DNA from: Amoeboaphelidium occidentale | Lineage: Eukaryota > Aphelidiomycota > Aphelidea | Assembly (NCBI GenBank): GCA_023515795.1 | Contig: JALGPX010000085.1 | Location: 1 to 50,276, forward strand | Direction of reading: 5' to 3' | Length of the DNA stretch: 50,276 bases | Part shown: one piece after another, positions 40,655 to 49,563 of the stretch | Position numbering within the stretch: the first letter of the stretch is position 1 | How the letters are laid out: every line of letters starts with the position of its first letter | Made by a program: the position numbers and the translations under genes | Notes under the pieces: generated by a model | Seen by the model: only the letters and a program-made list of their open reading frames with translations | What the model was told of the DNA's origin: nothing | Database searches by the model: none

Positions 40655-40757
40655 AGAATTGTGTGTCAAAGTCTTTGCGATGAATCAAGTTTGCACAAAG
40701 CTCAGCGACAGCAAGTTTCTATGTTGGTGTTCCCGAGGCTTCCATTTTATTTTAATC

Positions 40758-43700
40758 TTAATAATAACTTTTGATATTGGAGCTGAACACTTGTGACTGG
40801 TTGACTGGGGCTTTGAGTTTTGATATACGCCATTCTTCCTTTTGGTCAAATCTGTTGTATAGTGGTTTAATAACTTCAGCCTTCTTTCGTTTTGATAGTT
40901 CCAAAGATGGATCAACAACTTTAAAGAATGTAGGTGCAACTTCTTTTAACCATTTCGGATCTACCACAGTCACTTCTCTCATAAACTCTCTAGACGTCAT
41001 AACAAGTTCATGATAAACAACCCATTCAGGCGTTTGTTGATAGAGCGCTGAAGATGGATGCATAAATACATTAGTTCCTTCTGCAATTGTTCGATATCCT
41101 TCTTGTTTATCTCTACGAGCTGCGTGTCTAAAGAAGCCAGCACAAATGGCTTTTCTTACTTGACTGTAATTTCTACCACAGGAAACTAATTCGATTTTAT
41201 ACCTGTCCATAATTGCCAATAGTTGTTTACGAACATCTTCTGCTCTTCTTAAACTTCTGTCTTGAATGAAATTATCGAAACACCACTGTTTGCTGCAGCC
41301 AGCATTCTTCCAAGAATTATAAATAGTCAGCAAAGTAAGATGATCTCCTTCTGGTTGATCAAATCGTTTCTTCTTCTTATTTGCTTCTTCTTGTTTCCCT
41401 TTAGGCCGATACCAAATATTCGTTGCACCACTAAGCATAGCAACAACAGTCAGAATCTCTTCACTACATCCTAAATCCACCGATGCAATCAACATCTTGC
41501 CCAAAGGCGGATCAAGAGGAAACTCTGCCATCTTTCTTCCAATTCTTGTCAGGAATCCTTCTTCATCTAGAGCACTCAAACTGTACAGAATCTCCATAGC
41601 CGTAATTAAACTTTGGACTGGTGGAGGATCCATAAAGTCAAAATGTAAAAGATCATTGATTCCCATGGCCTTAAGTGTCAGAACTGTATTTGCAAGATTT
41701 GTTCTCTGAATATCTGGTAAATTACTTGGAAGCATTTCATTGTGATAGGCTTGTTCTGTGTAGAGACGATAGCATTTTCCAGGGCCCGTTCTTCCAGCCC
41801 GCCCAGCTCTCTGTCTAGCCTGTGCTTGTGAAATAGGAACAACAAGTAAAGAATCCATTCCGAGTTTAGGATCATAACAACTTTGCTTCACAAAACCAGG
41901 ATCGACAACGTAGTAAATACCATCGATCGTCACGGAAGTTTCAGCAATGTTTGTTGCAATAACACATTTTCTTTTTCCTTCTGGAGTAGGTTCAAAAATC
42001 TTGGACTGGATTTCTGACGGAAGGGCGGAATAAATAGGGAGAATGATGAGATCTGGTGCTGCTGAGCCCAAAGACTTCATTCTGGAATACAGCATTTCAC
42101 AAGCAGAGTCAATTTCTTCTTGACCAGTCAAGAAAACAAGTATATCCCCAGGGGGCTCATGCAAGTGAATCTGAGTTACGGCTTCAAGTGTAGCTTCCAA
42201 GTAATCACTTTCCGGTTCTTTTGTGTACAGAATTTCAACAGGAAACGTTCTTCCCGGTATAGTGAAAATAGGACAGCCATAGAAATACTTTGCAAACTTT
42301 TCCGCGTCCAACGTGGCAGAAGTCACAATAAGTTTCAAGTCTTTTCTTCTCTTCAAGGTTTCTTTTAACAAACCGAAAAGCACATCAGTGTCAATTGTCC
42401 TTTCGTGCGCCTCATCGAGAATGATAACTGAATATCTTCGCATATCTCCATCAACTAAACATTCTCTCAATAACATACCGTCTGTCATGTATTTAATTTT
42501 AGTGGAAGGACTAGTGTGGTCTTCAAAACGAATGGTGTAACCAACTTCCTGACCGACTTGGCATCCAACTTCTTCTGAAACTCTCTTTGCAACAGACATT
42601 GCAGCAACTCTTCTCGGCTGGGTACAACCAATAATACCCTTAGTCACGTATCCTTCTTCTGCTAAATACTGCGTTAACTGAGTGGTTTTTCCAGATCCCG
42701 TGTCCCCAATAACAACAAGGACCTGATTTTCTGCAATTGCATTCATCAAAGCATGCCGAAGCTTATATATTGGCAGTGATTCTCTTTGCTCTCTGATTGA
42801 CATTGTTGTACGTTTACCATAAGTTGGATTAGATTCTGCCAACTTTTGTTTCCATTCAGAATAGTCACTTTGAACTTTTTGAGATGCCTTCACATCACCT
42901 ACAAGTCTTTTATCGGCAGCAAGAGGATCATTCCAATTCTTGCCAACTTCTTTGGCAAGATTAGGATCTTTTTCATCTTCTAGTTGGCGTTTCATATCTT
43001 TACGTTCCCGAGCCAATGATGCACCAGTAATGGCAGCTCTGTTCAAACTTCCATCTGGAACCTTGACAACTCTCACAGGAGAAAGTTCCAGTGTTTTTGA
43101 AGTTTGTCCTTTTAAAAATAATGGTTCATCCTTATTCAATTCAATATCTAAATCTTCATCTGCTTCTTCATCACCATCATCACCCAGTCTGTTTTGTTCT
43201 TGAATTGCGGCATACTCTGCAGGATCCATAACACCACTAGCAACAAGCTGTTTCAGTTCCCATAGTTCCGGCGAAGTTAGTCGTTTTCTTTTGTTTTTCG
43301 CAGGTCGAACAAATGAAGGTCTTGCAGGTTCTAACCCTAAACCTTCGCCATCATCAATGAAGCTCTTCCTCGATGCTGTCCTATTCAAATCTTGACCAGT
43401 TTCTTGATCAACATCTCTCATAGATAAATTAATCTTGCCATTCTCGTACTTTACGACTTTTACATAAACCTTTTGACGACGACTGACAATATCTTCAGGA
43501 TGAGAAACGCGTGCCCCATTGCGTAGCTGAGAAACATGAACTAATCCATCTCTGTCTCCTTTGAGCCCTTGCAACCTAACGAATACCCCAAAGTCTCTAA
43601 TGTTCATTACAATTCCAGAGTAAACTTTTCCACTTACAGGCTCAGCATCATCATCTATAGAAGGGCGAGAACTACTTCTATCCATTTCAGGCGACATTCG

Positions 43701-44090
43701 ACGTTTCCTGAGAGGTGGAGCGTTTGTATTTGTAACTTCGTCCTTGATGATTAAATCTCGTGCTTTCGTATTATTTGGCAATGCCAGCCCTGGAAACTTT
43801 GCAGCCCCATCATCGGAGTGCCCATTTACGTTATCCTCTGCATCCCCCTCTTCGTTGTCTTGTGGCATCAATTGGGAAATTAAGCGATACAAATCTATGA
43901 TGAAATCCTTTGAGAACTCTGTATCCACCAATGCCTTCACGAAATCATCTTCTGAATTGGATCTGCTTAAGAATATATCCAAAATGAACTCCGCAACATC
44001 TTTAGCGTCCTGCCCCTTAATTCCGTAATGGTTCTCTAAATTGGTGCAGATTCTAGCAACGATCGCGAGCTTTTCAAGTTCATCCAACAT
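40758..44090 (-). CDS. PRP22: DEAH-box splicing helicase PRP22/DHX8
   Basis: An intron-free protein of 1110 residues, the size of DHX8. An N-terminal PWI-like helical region (~1-80) precedes an S1 domain (~155-230; [27 protein letters not shown]). The helicase core shows [40 protein letters not shown] ([13 protein letters not shown]), [17 protein letters not shown] and [21 protein letters not shown]2 and OB-fold regions and the ending [13 protein letters not shown] follow. PRP22 releases mature mRNA from the spliceosome after exon ligation and proofreads the 3' splice site. The S1 domain separates it from PRP2 and PRP16. Confidence 0.97.
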   Translation of the reverse strand: MLDELEKLAIVARICTNLENHYGIKGQDAKDVAEFILDIFLSRSNSEDDFVKALVDTEFSKDFIIDLYRLISQLMPQDNEEGDAEDNVNGHSDDGAAKFPGLALPNNTKARDLIIKDEVTNTNAPPLRKRRMSPEMDRSSSRPSIDDDAEPVSGKVYSGIVMNIRDFGVFVRLQGLKGDRDGLVHVSQLRNGARVSHPEDIVSRRQKVYVKVVKYENGKINLSMRDVDQETGQDLNRTASRKSFIDDGEGLGLEPARPSFVRPAKNKRKRLTSPELWELKQLVASGVMDPAEYAAIQEQNRLGDDGDEEADEDLDIELNKDEPLFLKGQTSKTLELSPVRVVKVPDGSLNRAAITGASLARERKDMKRQLEDEKDPNLAKEVGKNWNDPLAADKRLVGDVKASQKVQSDYSEWKQKLAESNPTYGKRTTMSIREQRESLPIYKLRHALMNAIAENQVLVVIGDTGSGKTTQLTQYLAEEGYVTKGIIGCTQPRRVAAMSVAKRVSEEVGCQVGQEVGYTIRFEDHTSPSTKIKYMTDGMLLRECLVDGDMRRYSVIILDEAHERTIDTDVLFGLLKETLKRRKDLKLIVTSATLDAEKFAKYFYGCPIFTIPGRTFPVEILYTKEPESDYLEATLEAVTQIHLHEPPGDILVFLTGQEEIDSACEMLYSRMKSLGSAAPDLIILPIYSALPSEIQSKIFEPTPEGKRKCVIATNIAETSVTIDGIYYVVDPGFVKQSCYDPKLGMDSLLVVPISQAQARQRAGRAGRTGPGKCYRLYTEQAYHNEMLPSNLPDIQRTNLANTVLTLKAMGINDLLHFDFMDPPPVQSLITAMEILYSLSALDEEGFLTRIGRKMAEFPLDPPLGKMLIASVDLGCSEEILTVVAMLSGATNIWYRPKGKQEEANKKKKRFDQPEGDHLTLLTIYNSWKNAGCSKQWCFDNFIQDRSLRRAEDVRKQLLAIMDRYKIELVSCGRNYSQVRKAICAGFFRHAARRDKQEGYRTIAEGTNVFMHPSSALYQQTPEWVVYHELVMTSREFMREVTVVDPKWLKEVAPTFFKVVDPSLELSKRKKAEVIKPLYNRFDQKEEWRISKLKAPVNQSQVFSSNIKSYY

Positions 44091-44181
44091 CTGTGATAAG
44101 AAAGAAATGGAACTTTAATCTTCCTCCGTTTATGAAGAGCAATTATGCTTATGAAACATTCATTTATTAATATCTTCTTAC

Positions 44182-44829
44182 TTATCGGTCAGCGATTTCT
44201 TCTTCTCCAGCAACAACAACACGCTTCCTTAAGGCCCCGCCATCCATCCCTCCACCATGGCTCGTAAGAGAACTTTGCCATTGCGTAGATATCTTTGGAG
44301 ATATCGACAACGAGTCCGCCGACGATGGGGTAGTTTTCTCTAGCCTAGTGTATGAGGAAGCCTTTAAATGCGACGAGTGCGACGAAGATAAGCCAGTGTG
44401 CAACAAAGATGGCAATAGCCTTTGCGTGGCTCCCTTAATTGATAAGGATTCATAAACTTCATTAAAAATTACCCTGGACATCAGCGAAAACAAATCCGAA
44501 TACAAACCTTTGACTTTAACAGGGTAAGGAGTATCGTAGGTGTTTCCGGTCAAATCAGCAAGCTTTACATCCGCACGTAACGGGGCACCGGTAGAATTGT
44601 TTCCCACAATGATATTGTCATCCGTTACGCCAGTATAATCTTCCTTGTACAAGTCCTTCATATGATCACGCAACCCAGCGATATTGTAAACGTGAGGCGG
44701 AAGCCTACTCAAGTTGAACCTGCGTGCACTTGCTGTGCCTTCTCTCTTGATCCAAATCTCATCACTGCCGCCCTGTCTTATGACTTGCAATTCTGTCTCT
44801 TGCTGTTCTGCGCCTTCGTTGAAACTCAT
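44182..44829 (-). CDS. Unrecognised protein with possible ubiquitin-like header
   Basis: A single open frame of 215 residues. Residues ~12-115 look folded and have a beta-grasp-like rhythm: TELQVIRQGGSDEIWIKR, a strand after LPPHVYNIAGLRDHMKDLY, then VTDDNIIVGN, PLRADVKLADL and TPYPVKV. This recalls ubiquitin-like headers, including those of Crinkler-type proteins, but no toxin domain follows. The rest is Ser/Thr-rich and looks disordered. A candidate GT-AG intron within the frame (donor after PVKVK) would end the protein at ~119 residues; the unspliced form is preferred because a minus-strand AATAAA lies just past the full-length stop. Function unknown. Confidence 0.6.
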   Translation of the reverse strand: MSFNEGAEQQETELQVIRQGGSDEIWIKREGTASARRFNLSRLPPHVYNIAGLRDHMKDLYKEDYTGVTDDNIIVGNNSTGAPLRADVKLADLTGNTYDTPYPVKVKGLYSDLFSLMSRVIFNEVYESLSIKGATQRLLPSLLHTGLSSSHSSHLKASSYTRLEKTTPSSADSLSISPKISTQWQSSLTSHGGGMDGGALRKRVVVAGEEEIADR

Positions 44830-45015
44830 TGTATACTATTGGAAAAAAAGGTGCAAACTGATTTAATACTTTTAGAATCACGGCATTCAAGGGGTTAATA
44901 TGATTGGACAGACGTAATGGTTCAAGTGATTCGAAATGCGGATATCCCATAGCCGTTCTTTAATGATCTTTTAAAACATCGCGCTTAATCCTCATGGTCA
45001 TTCACAAGAGCCGCT

Positions 45016-46143
45016 TTATTTCTTATCTTTACCAGTCAACTTCTTTTCTAGTCTATCCAAAGATTCTCGTACATCAATACACTTCTGCGTCAAGACTTTG
45101 CAGCTTTCCAAAAAGATTTCGACAGGAGAGTCATACTGGCCCATTGACTCAATATTGAAAATAAAATGGTCTCTTACTCGTTTCAGGGCTACTTTGTTCT
45201 TGAACTCATCGTAGCGTAGACACTCGCGACTAACAGTATCATTCCTAGCATCCTTAACAACAGCCTTCTTTTTGCCATTTTCCATTTCTATCTCTATGAT
45301 TCCTTCAGGAAAGCATTTCTGAAACATTTCAGCATCTTTATCGTAAATGTTCTCCTTTAAGTGTATCTCTGGCAGTAAACGATAAGAGGCTTGTGATACT
45401 GGTGTCCATTTTGCGTGTTCCTTTCCAATACCTTTAACAGCATGAACATCAAAATCAATTTCTTGGCCAGGTCTTAATTTTGCAAGAATAATGTCGTCGT
45501 ACAGAGTATGAATAATATCTCTTTCAATTCCTTCCATTGTATTCCCATAAGTCTCATAATGCTCCTTCTCCAACTTTGACCAATACTCAGAAAACTCGCG
45601 CTTGCCCTGTGCCAAATCCATAAAGTTCTTTTCCTGATTTCCCATCGGTTCCCATTTGAAGTGATGTGAGTAGACAATGTGATTTTCATACAACTCTGAA
45701 GGATCCTTCTCTTCTGTATCCTTTGCAGCTTTCCCTTTGCCTTTAGGTACTCTCTTGTAGTCGCATTTGATCTTCAAATTGAACACAAGAGTATCCGTAT
45801 CCGTGCACTCAGAATCATTCTTCACGTCTTTGCACCAAGACATCCATTTTGGGTGGCATTTAATCGGAACCAAACCGATACGATGCGCCAAAACTTCATC
45901 CGGAATAATCGAAGTGTTATTCTTCATGTAAACGCGTTCAAATGCTATCGTAGGTACTTCTGCAATCATTGTTCTGCGGAATGCATTTGCTAGAGATGCG
46001 TCAACGTGTATTAAATCAAAGCACATTTCCAAAGGAGTCAGTCTGTTAACGACGATCTTCATAGGCTCGCTTGGACCTTCTTTCAATGGAGGCACGTCAA
46101 TGTATTCCTTGTGAAGCGAAATTCTATTCTGATCGTAAACCAT
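45016..46143 (-). CDS. RPC40: RNA polymerase I/III subunit AC40 (RPC40/POLR1C)
   Basis: A single exon of 375 residues, slightly longer than yeast AC40 (335). The D-domain motif VDASLANAFRRTMIAEVPTIAFERVY and DEVLAHRIGLVPIKCHP are the alpha-like signature shared with bacterial RpoA and Rpb3. Later, LRPGQEIDFDVHAVKGIGKEHAKW and TPVSQASYRLLPEI confirm AC40. It pairs with AC19 as the assembly platform of RNA polymerases I and III. It stands 103 bp after the WD40 membrane protein gene on the same strand. Confidence 0.96.
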   Translation of the reverse strand: MVYDQNRISLHKEYIDVPPLKEGPSEPMKIVVNRLTPLEMCFDLIHVDASLANAFRRTMIAEVPTIAFERVYMKNNTSIIPDEVLAHRIGLVPIKCHPKWMSWCKDVKNDSECTDTDTLVFNLKIKCDYKRVPKGKGKAAKDTEEKDPSELYENHIVYSHHFKWEPMGNQEKNFMDLAQGKREFSEYWSKLEKEHYETYGNTMEGIERDIIHTLYDDIILAKLRPGQEIDFDVHAVKGIGKEHAKWTPVSQASYRLLPEIHLKENIYDKDAEMFQKCFPEGIIEIEMENGKKKAVVKDARNDTVSRECLRYDEFKNKVALKRVRDHFIFNIESMGQYDSPVEIFLESCKVLTQKCIDVRESLDRLEKKLTGKDKK

Positions 46144-46246
46144 TTTTGGTGCTGCTGCTTGATCAAATCAAAAAATTGTGCTGAAGCCCCTTATTAGCGT
46201 ACCATTCTTCATAAAAACAGCATAACCTTCCGGAAAGAACTAAAAT

Positions 46247-47422
46247 TTATTTCAAAGACCTCAGAGGAACTCTATCTGAGCTTCTGGGCATTCTGTGACG
46301 CATTCTATCTCTTACAATCCATGCTACAGTTATAACTGAAATGAGCACAATAACCACAATCACAATCACTGTTAGTGTAGTCTGAAGCTCTGTTGGTACC
46401 ACATTTTGATTCTGAGGTACTGCATCCGTAGCGTAGTATTCTGTGACAAGAGAAGTTAAAGGGGATTTTGTCTGATCAGAAGTCTGAGTTTCAGTTATAG
46501 GTTCATAAGATGCGTGATCTTGAATCGCGAATTTTGCTAGGAATCCATTGTAATAGCCAACAAACAAGAAGCCGTCAACCGCATAAATTGAAGTTGCCAG
46601 ATCAAATGTAACATTTTGCTTTTCTGGAGCATAAAAGTCAAGATATTGTCCATCATAGAAATACTGTTCAACATACTTTCCAACAGCAACAAAGACATAC
46701 TTATCAGAAGCATATACGCAATTAACTATCCTAGACACATTGACGTATGCGAGCATTTCCATACGTTCCAAATTCCACACTTTGAAAGTGTCATCAACGG
46801 ATCCTGTAACAAGGAAATCATCATAAATCGATATCGAAGTCACAGCATCATCGTGTGCCTGAAGAGTCTGATTAGCAGTCCCTTCATTAATGTCAAGCCG
46901 TATCAGACTACCATTCACTGCTGCTACATAGAGAAACTCACCATGACTTGCAATGTCCGTAACGCCAGATGGAACGCTATAATTCCAGCCCTTAGTTCCG
47001 TCATCATAATTCCACTGCCTTACAGAATTATCAGCGGAAGCAGAATAGATGTAGCGATCATTTAAGGACAAAGCAAAAACGTCATCAGTGTGCCCAGAGA
47101 ATACTCGATCAAGTGTTCCGTTTGAATAATAACTCCTAACTGTACGATCAGCGCCTGCAGTGTAGTACTTTAGAGGATCATAAGATAAAACGATATCGAA
47201 TATGTCATCACCATTGCCAGCATATCTTTCAGTTGTACCATTAACCTTCCATTCAGTCTTGAATATTCTGCCCTGATAACCACCGTAATAGACATGTGCT
47301 CCATCCCCAGCAACTGCATTCACAGAAGACCGAATAAAGTACTCATACAATGCAACTTGGTACTCACATAATACTCCACTTAAGGCCATACTCAATAGTG
47401 CTACAGCTGATCGCATCACCAT
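46247..47422 (-). CDS. Single-pass membrane protein with extracellular WD40-like propeller
   Basis: An intron-free protein of 391 residues. A signal peptide (MVMRSAVALLSMALSGVLC; the second Met is an alternative start) is followed by ~290 residues of WD-type repeats: GGYQGRIFKTEW, AGADRTVRSYY, SGHTDDVFALSL, SASADNSVRQW, AHDDAVTSISIYDDFLVTGSVDDTFKVWN and later ones. Many N-X-S/T sites lie in this part. Near the C-terminus a helix (LTVIVIVVIVLISVITVAWIV) is followed by the basic tail RDRMRHRMPRSSDR. This order puts the propeller outside the cell or in the lumen, unusual because WD40 proteins are mostly cytosolic or nuclear. No orthologue is recognised. Confidence 0.85.
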   Translation of the reverse strand: MVMRSAVALLSMALSGVLCEYQVALYEYFIRSSVNAVAGDGAHVYYGGYQGRIFKTEWKVNGTTERYAGNGDDIFDIVLSYDPLKYYTAGADRTVRSYYSNGTLDRVFSGHTDDVFALSLNDRYIYSASADNSVRQWNYDDGTKGWNYSVPSGVTDIASHGEFLYVAAVNGSLIRLDINEGTANQTLQAHDDAVTSISIYDDFLVTGSVDDTFKVWNLERMEMLAYVNVSRIVNCVYASDKYVFVAVGKYVEQYFYDGQYLDFYAPEKQNVTFDLATSIYAVDGFLFVGYYNGFLAKFAIQDHASYEPITETQTSDQTKSPLTSLVTEYYATDAVPQNQNVVPTELQTTLTVIVIVVIVLISVITVAWIVRDRMRHRMPRSSDRVPLRSLK

Positions 47423-47678
47423 AATTGCGGAATGTCAGATTCAAAAATAGCACCACATAGAAACATTCAGTACCTCGCTATTAGCGCAACGTAAGTATTT
47501 CGTCAACTATTCAATTTTGCAACTCTAATCTCTAGAGAGCTTCCCACACAGGAATTTGTTGACGTTTTGTTGACACGATCTGCAAACAAGCACGGCGTCG
47601 ACCGACAAAATTCTCCTTTGGATCCAAAGTCATCTTATCTCTAACTCAGACAAACTATCATTCTTATTCAAGTTGTTA

Positions 47679-48158
47679 ATGGAAAAAGATTTTTATAATT
47701 CAAGCGCATCTTATAACAGTACATCAGATAATATTCTTATCGAACGGAGCAACAGCAGCAGCAGCAGCTATGGCTCATGCTTCGTGATTTTGCTTCTTCT
47801 ACTCTGCATTGCAGGCTTAATGATTCTGAGCCTGAAATTCCCAGTCTTACAAAAGTTTAAGAATCTGCACTGTGGCATTGGGCTGCTAAGGACGCAGATA
47901 ATGTATTTTGTCCCAATTATCGCCGTGTGCATTTATTCATTTTCTGCTGACTTTAGCTCTCCCGGGGCTACAGAGCTTGCCGTATACACATTTGGATTCT
48001 ACTCCAGTCTGGTCATTGGCAATATTTCTATAAGAATGTTTCAAAGATTAAAACGACAGGATATGGGTTCCGTCTACATTGGGATTCACGCCGCTGCCAT
48101 GACATTTGGAGTTTCCATGATCATTTCCCTCACCATCAAACTCTCAGAGTTACTATGA
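47679..48158 (+). CDS. Unrecognised multi-pass membrane protein
   Basis: An intron-free protein of 159 residues from the ATG at 47679. A polar Ser/Asn-rich N-terminus with a Ser run coded by AGC repeats precedes about four hydrophobic segments: CFVILLLLLCIAGLMILSL, TQIMYFVPIIAVCIYSF, VYTFGFYSSLVIGNISI and GIHAAAMTFGVSMIISL. I recognise no family. It is divergent from the WD40 membrane protein gene (256 bp). The start is the only good ATG before the first helix. Confidence 0.65.
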   Translation: MEKDFYNSSASYNSTSDNILIERSNSSSSSYGSCFVILLLLLCIAGLMILSLKFPVLQKFKNLHCGIGLLRTQIMYFVPIIAVCIYSFSADFSSPGATELAVYTFGFYSSLVIGNISIRMFQRLKRQDMGSVYIGIHAAAMTFGVSMIISLTIKLSELL

Positions 48159-48580
48159 TTACAAAGAGATCTTACTGTATTACTTTCAAATAAAAACCAT
48201 TCTTGTAGTTTAAGTTGGAATCGATAGGAAAGAACAAAGGGTTCAAGTCTGGTCCTCAATTAGGGTGTGATAGTTCGGGATCTTGCAACAGGTTTCTATT
48301 GGAGCATAGTGGTAGAACAGCAGGGTACAATCTAATTTGTGCGCGATTGTAAACCTTCATCAAACGAACAATCCTTGATAAATTCATACAATGCAAATTT
48401 CTCACTTACTGTGATCACTTACAATTACGATATCAGTCTTAGCACATGATACTGCGAGCGAGCATTACCGCTCTATATCGCTCTATACCGACAAGTTGAA
48501 TTTCCTCCAATCAGGGGTCGCAGATCCGAAACCATAATGGATACAAATGCCAAGCCAAATCTTGTTCAGTTGATAAAACT
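48159..48580. other. Intergenic spacer
   Basis: 422 bp with AATAAA at 48189 for the gene to the left. I see no convincing gene. A short imperfect direct repeat of CGCTCTATA lies at about 48469-48488. The spacer should contain the promoter and leader of the LEA2-like gene. Confidence 0.5.
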
Positions 48581-49204
48581 ATGTGTTTCTGGCCAAAATC
48601 AGGTTTAGGAAAGTTCTGTTGCGTGTTCTTTATTCTCGCGATACTTGCCGCGATAGTTATCGGTATCATCGTAATAGTGTTTGCCACGACATTCAAAGTG
48701 CCTACAGTTGAGTATCAGTCTGCAGTCGCAACAAACAAACCACCAGAATACACTACAAATCCAATACTATTGAAAATGCAGTGGAACATTAGCGCGTTCG
48801 TTACAAATGAGAACAGTTACAATATCGAATTGGTTTCTGGTAATCTGAAAGCAGAACTTGCAGAAAAGCCTGGCGCATTGGTTGGCACAACAGATTTGAA
48901 CAATGTCGTGTTTAATGGTAATGGTCAAAGATCATTGTTCACAAAGAATATTGACTTTGTGTACGACAATTCTAAAGATACCGATCTAGCAGGACTTGGT
49001 TTGATATTGGCTTCATGCAGAGCTGGTGGAAATAACCTCAAAATTCGATACACAATTCAGGCCAATGTGAAACTTAATGGTCTAGGTCCATTTCCTGTAC
49101 CTGCGATAACAAGAGACGCAGAACAACAGTGTCCGATAAATCTTGGAACAGTTATTGGGAACCTAGGCGTGCTTTCGGGTCTTCTTGGGTCTGGAAGAGC
49201 CTAA
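48581..49204 (+). CDS. Second LEA2-like membrane protein
   Basis: An intron-free protein of 207 residues. A short cytosolic N-terminus with Cys (MCFWPKSGLGKFCC) leads into one membrane helix (FFILAILAAIVIGIIVIVFA). The exterior part TTFKVPTVEYQS... then LLKMQWNISAFVTNENSYNIELVSGNLKAEL follows the LEA2/WHy plan seen in the 34-kb gene: helix, 'VP' start, and a strand pair with an N-rich turn. It lacks the long Ser/Pro-rich cytosolic region of that gene. The Gly/Leu-rich C-terminus (LGVLSGLLGSGRA) is odd. No ATG lies upstream in frame before a stop. Confidence 0.7.
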   Translation: MCFWPKSGLGKFCCVFFILAILAAIVIGIIVIVFATTFKVPTVEYQSAVATNKPPEYTTNPILLKMQWNISAFVTNENSYNIELVSGNLKAELAEKPGALVGTTDLNNVVFNGNGQRSLFTKNIDFVYDNSKDTDLAGLGLILASCRAGGNNLKIRYTIQANVKLNGLGPFPVPAITRDAEQQCPINLGTVIGNLGVLSGLLGSGRA

Positions 49205-49379
49205 AACCTGTGATCATAAAAATGAAGGTGATATCAGCACACAACTCCATTCCGGGATTCTTACATGTCTGCATTAATAAAAGAAAGCTGACTCTGATTG
49301 TTTATGACATCTACTATCTTAAATAAAAACTTTCATTGGGCTTCGTGTAGCAATGAAGAGCGCATGTCGCATGTCGCAA

Positions 49380-49477
49380 TTTCAAACAAGTACTTCGAGG
49401 GAATTTATCAAAACGTCGCAACTAGATCAAGAATGTTCCGGTTTCAAACAAGTTCTTCGTGGGAATTGATCAAAGCG
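49380..49477 (+). repeat. Two imperfect 36-bp direct repeats
   Basis: Copies at 49380-49415 and 49442-49477 share 32 of 36 bases (core TTTCAAACAAGT.CTTCG.GG), with a 62-bp period. They lie just ahead of the nuclease-type gene at the right edge and within its possible leader. Confidence 0.7.
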
Positions 49478-49563
49478 CTATGAAATATCGCAGTTACAGA
49501 AAACGTGATTCGACTTTATGTGGCGATTGGTTGCTTTTCGATCCTTTTTTCAAGTTTTCTGTT

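Noticed and set aside
48236-48360. tRNA-like pieces (GGTTCAAGTCT near 48240; GAGCATAGTGGTAGAAC near 48298)
   Set aside because: The box B-like piece lies upstream of the box A-like piece, and no cloverleaf or acceptor stem can be drawn.
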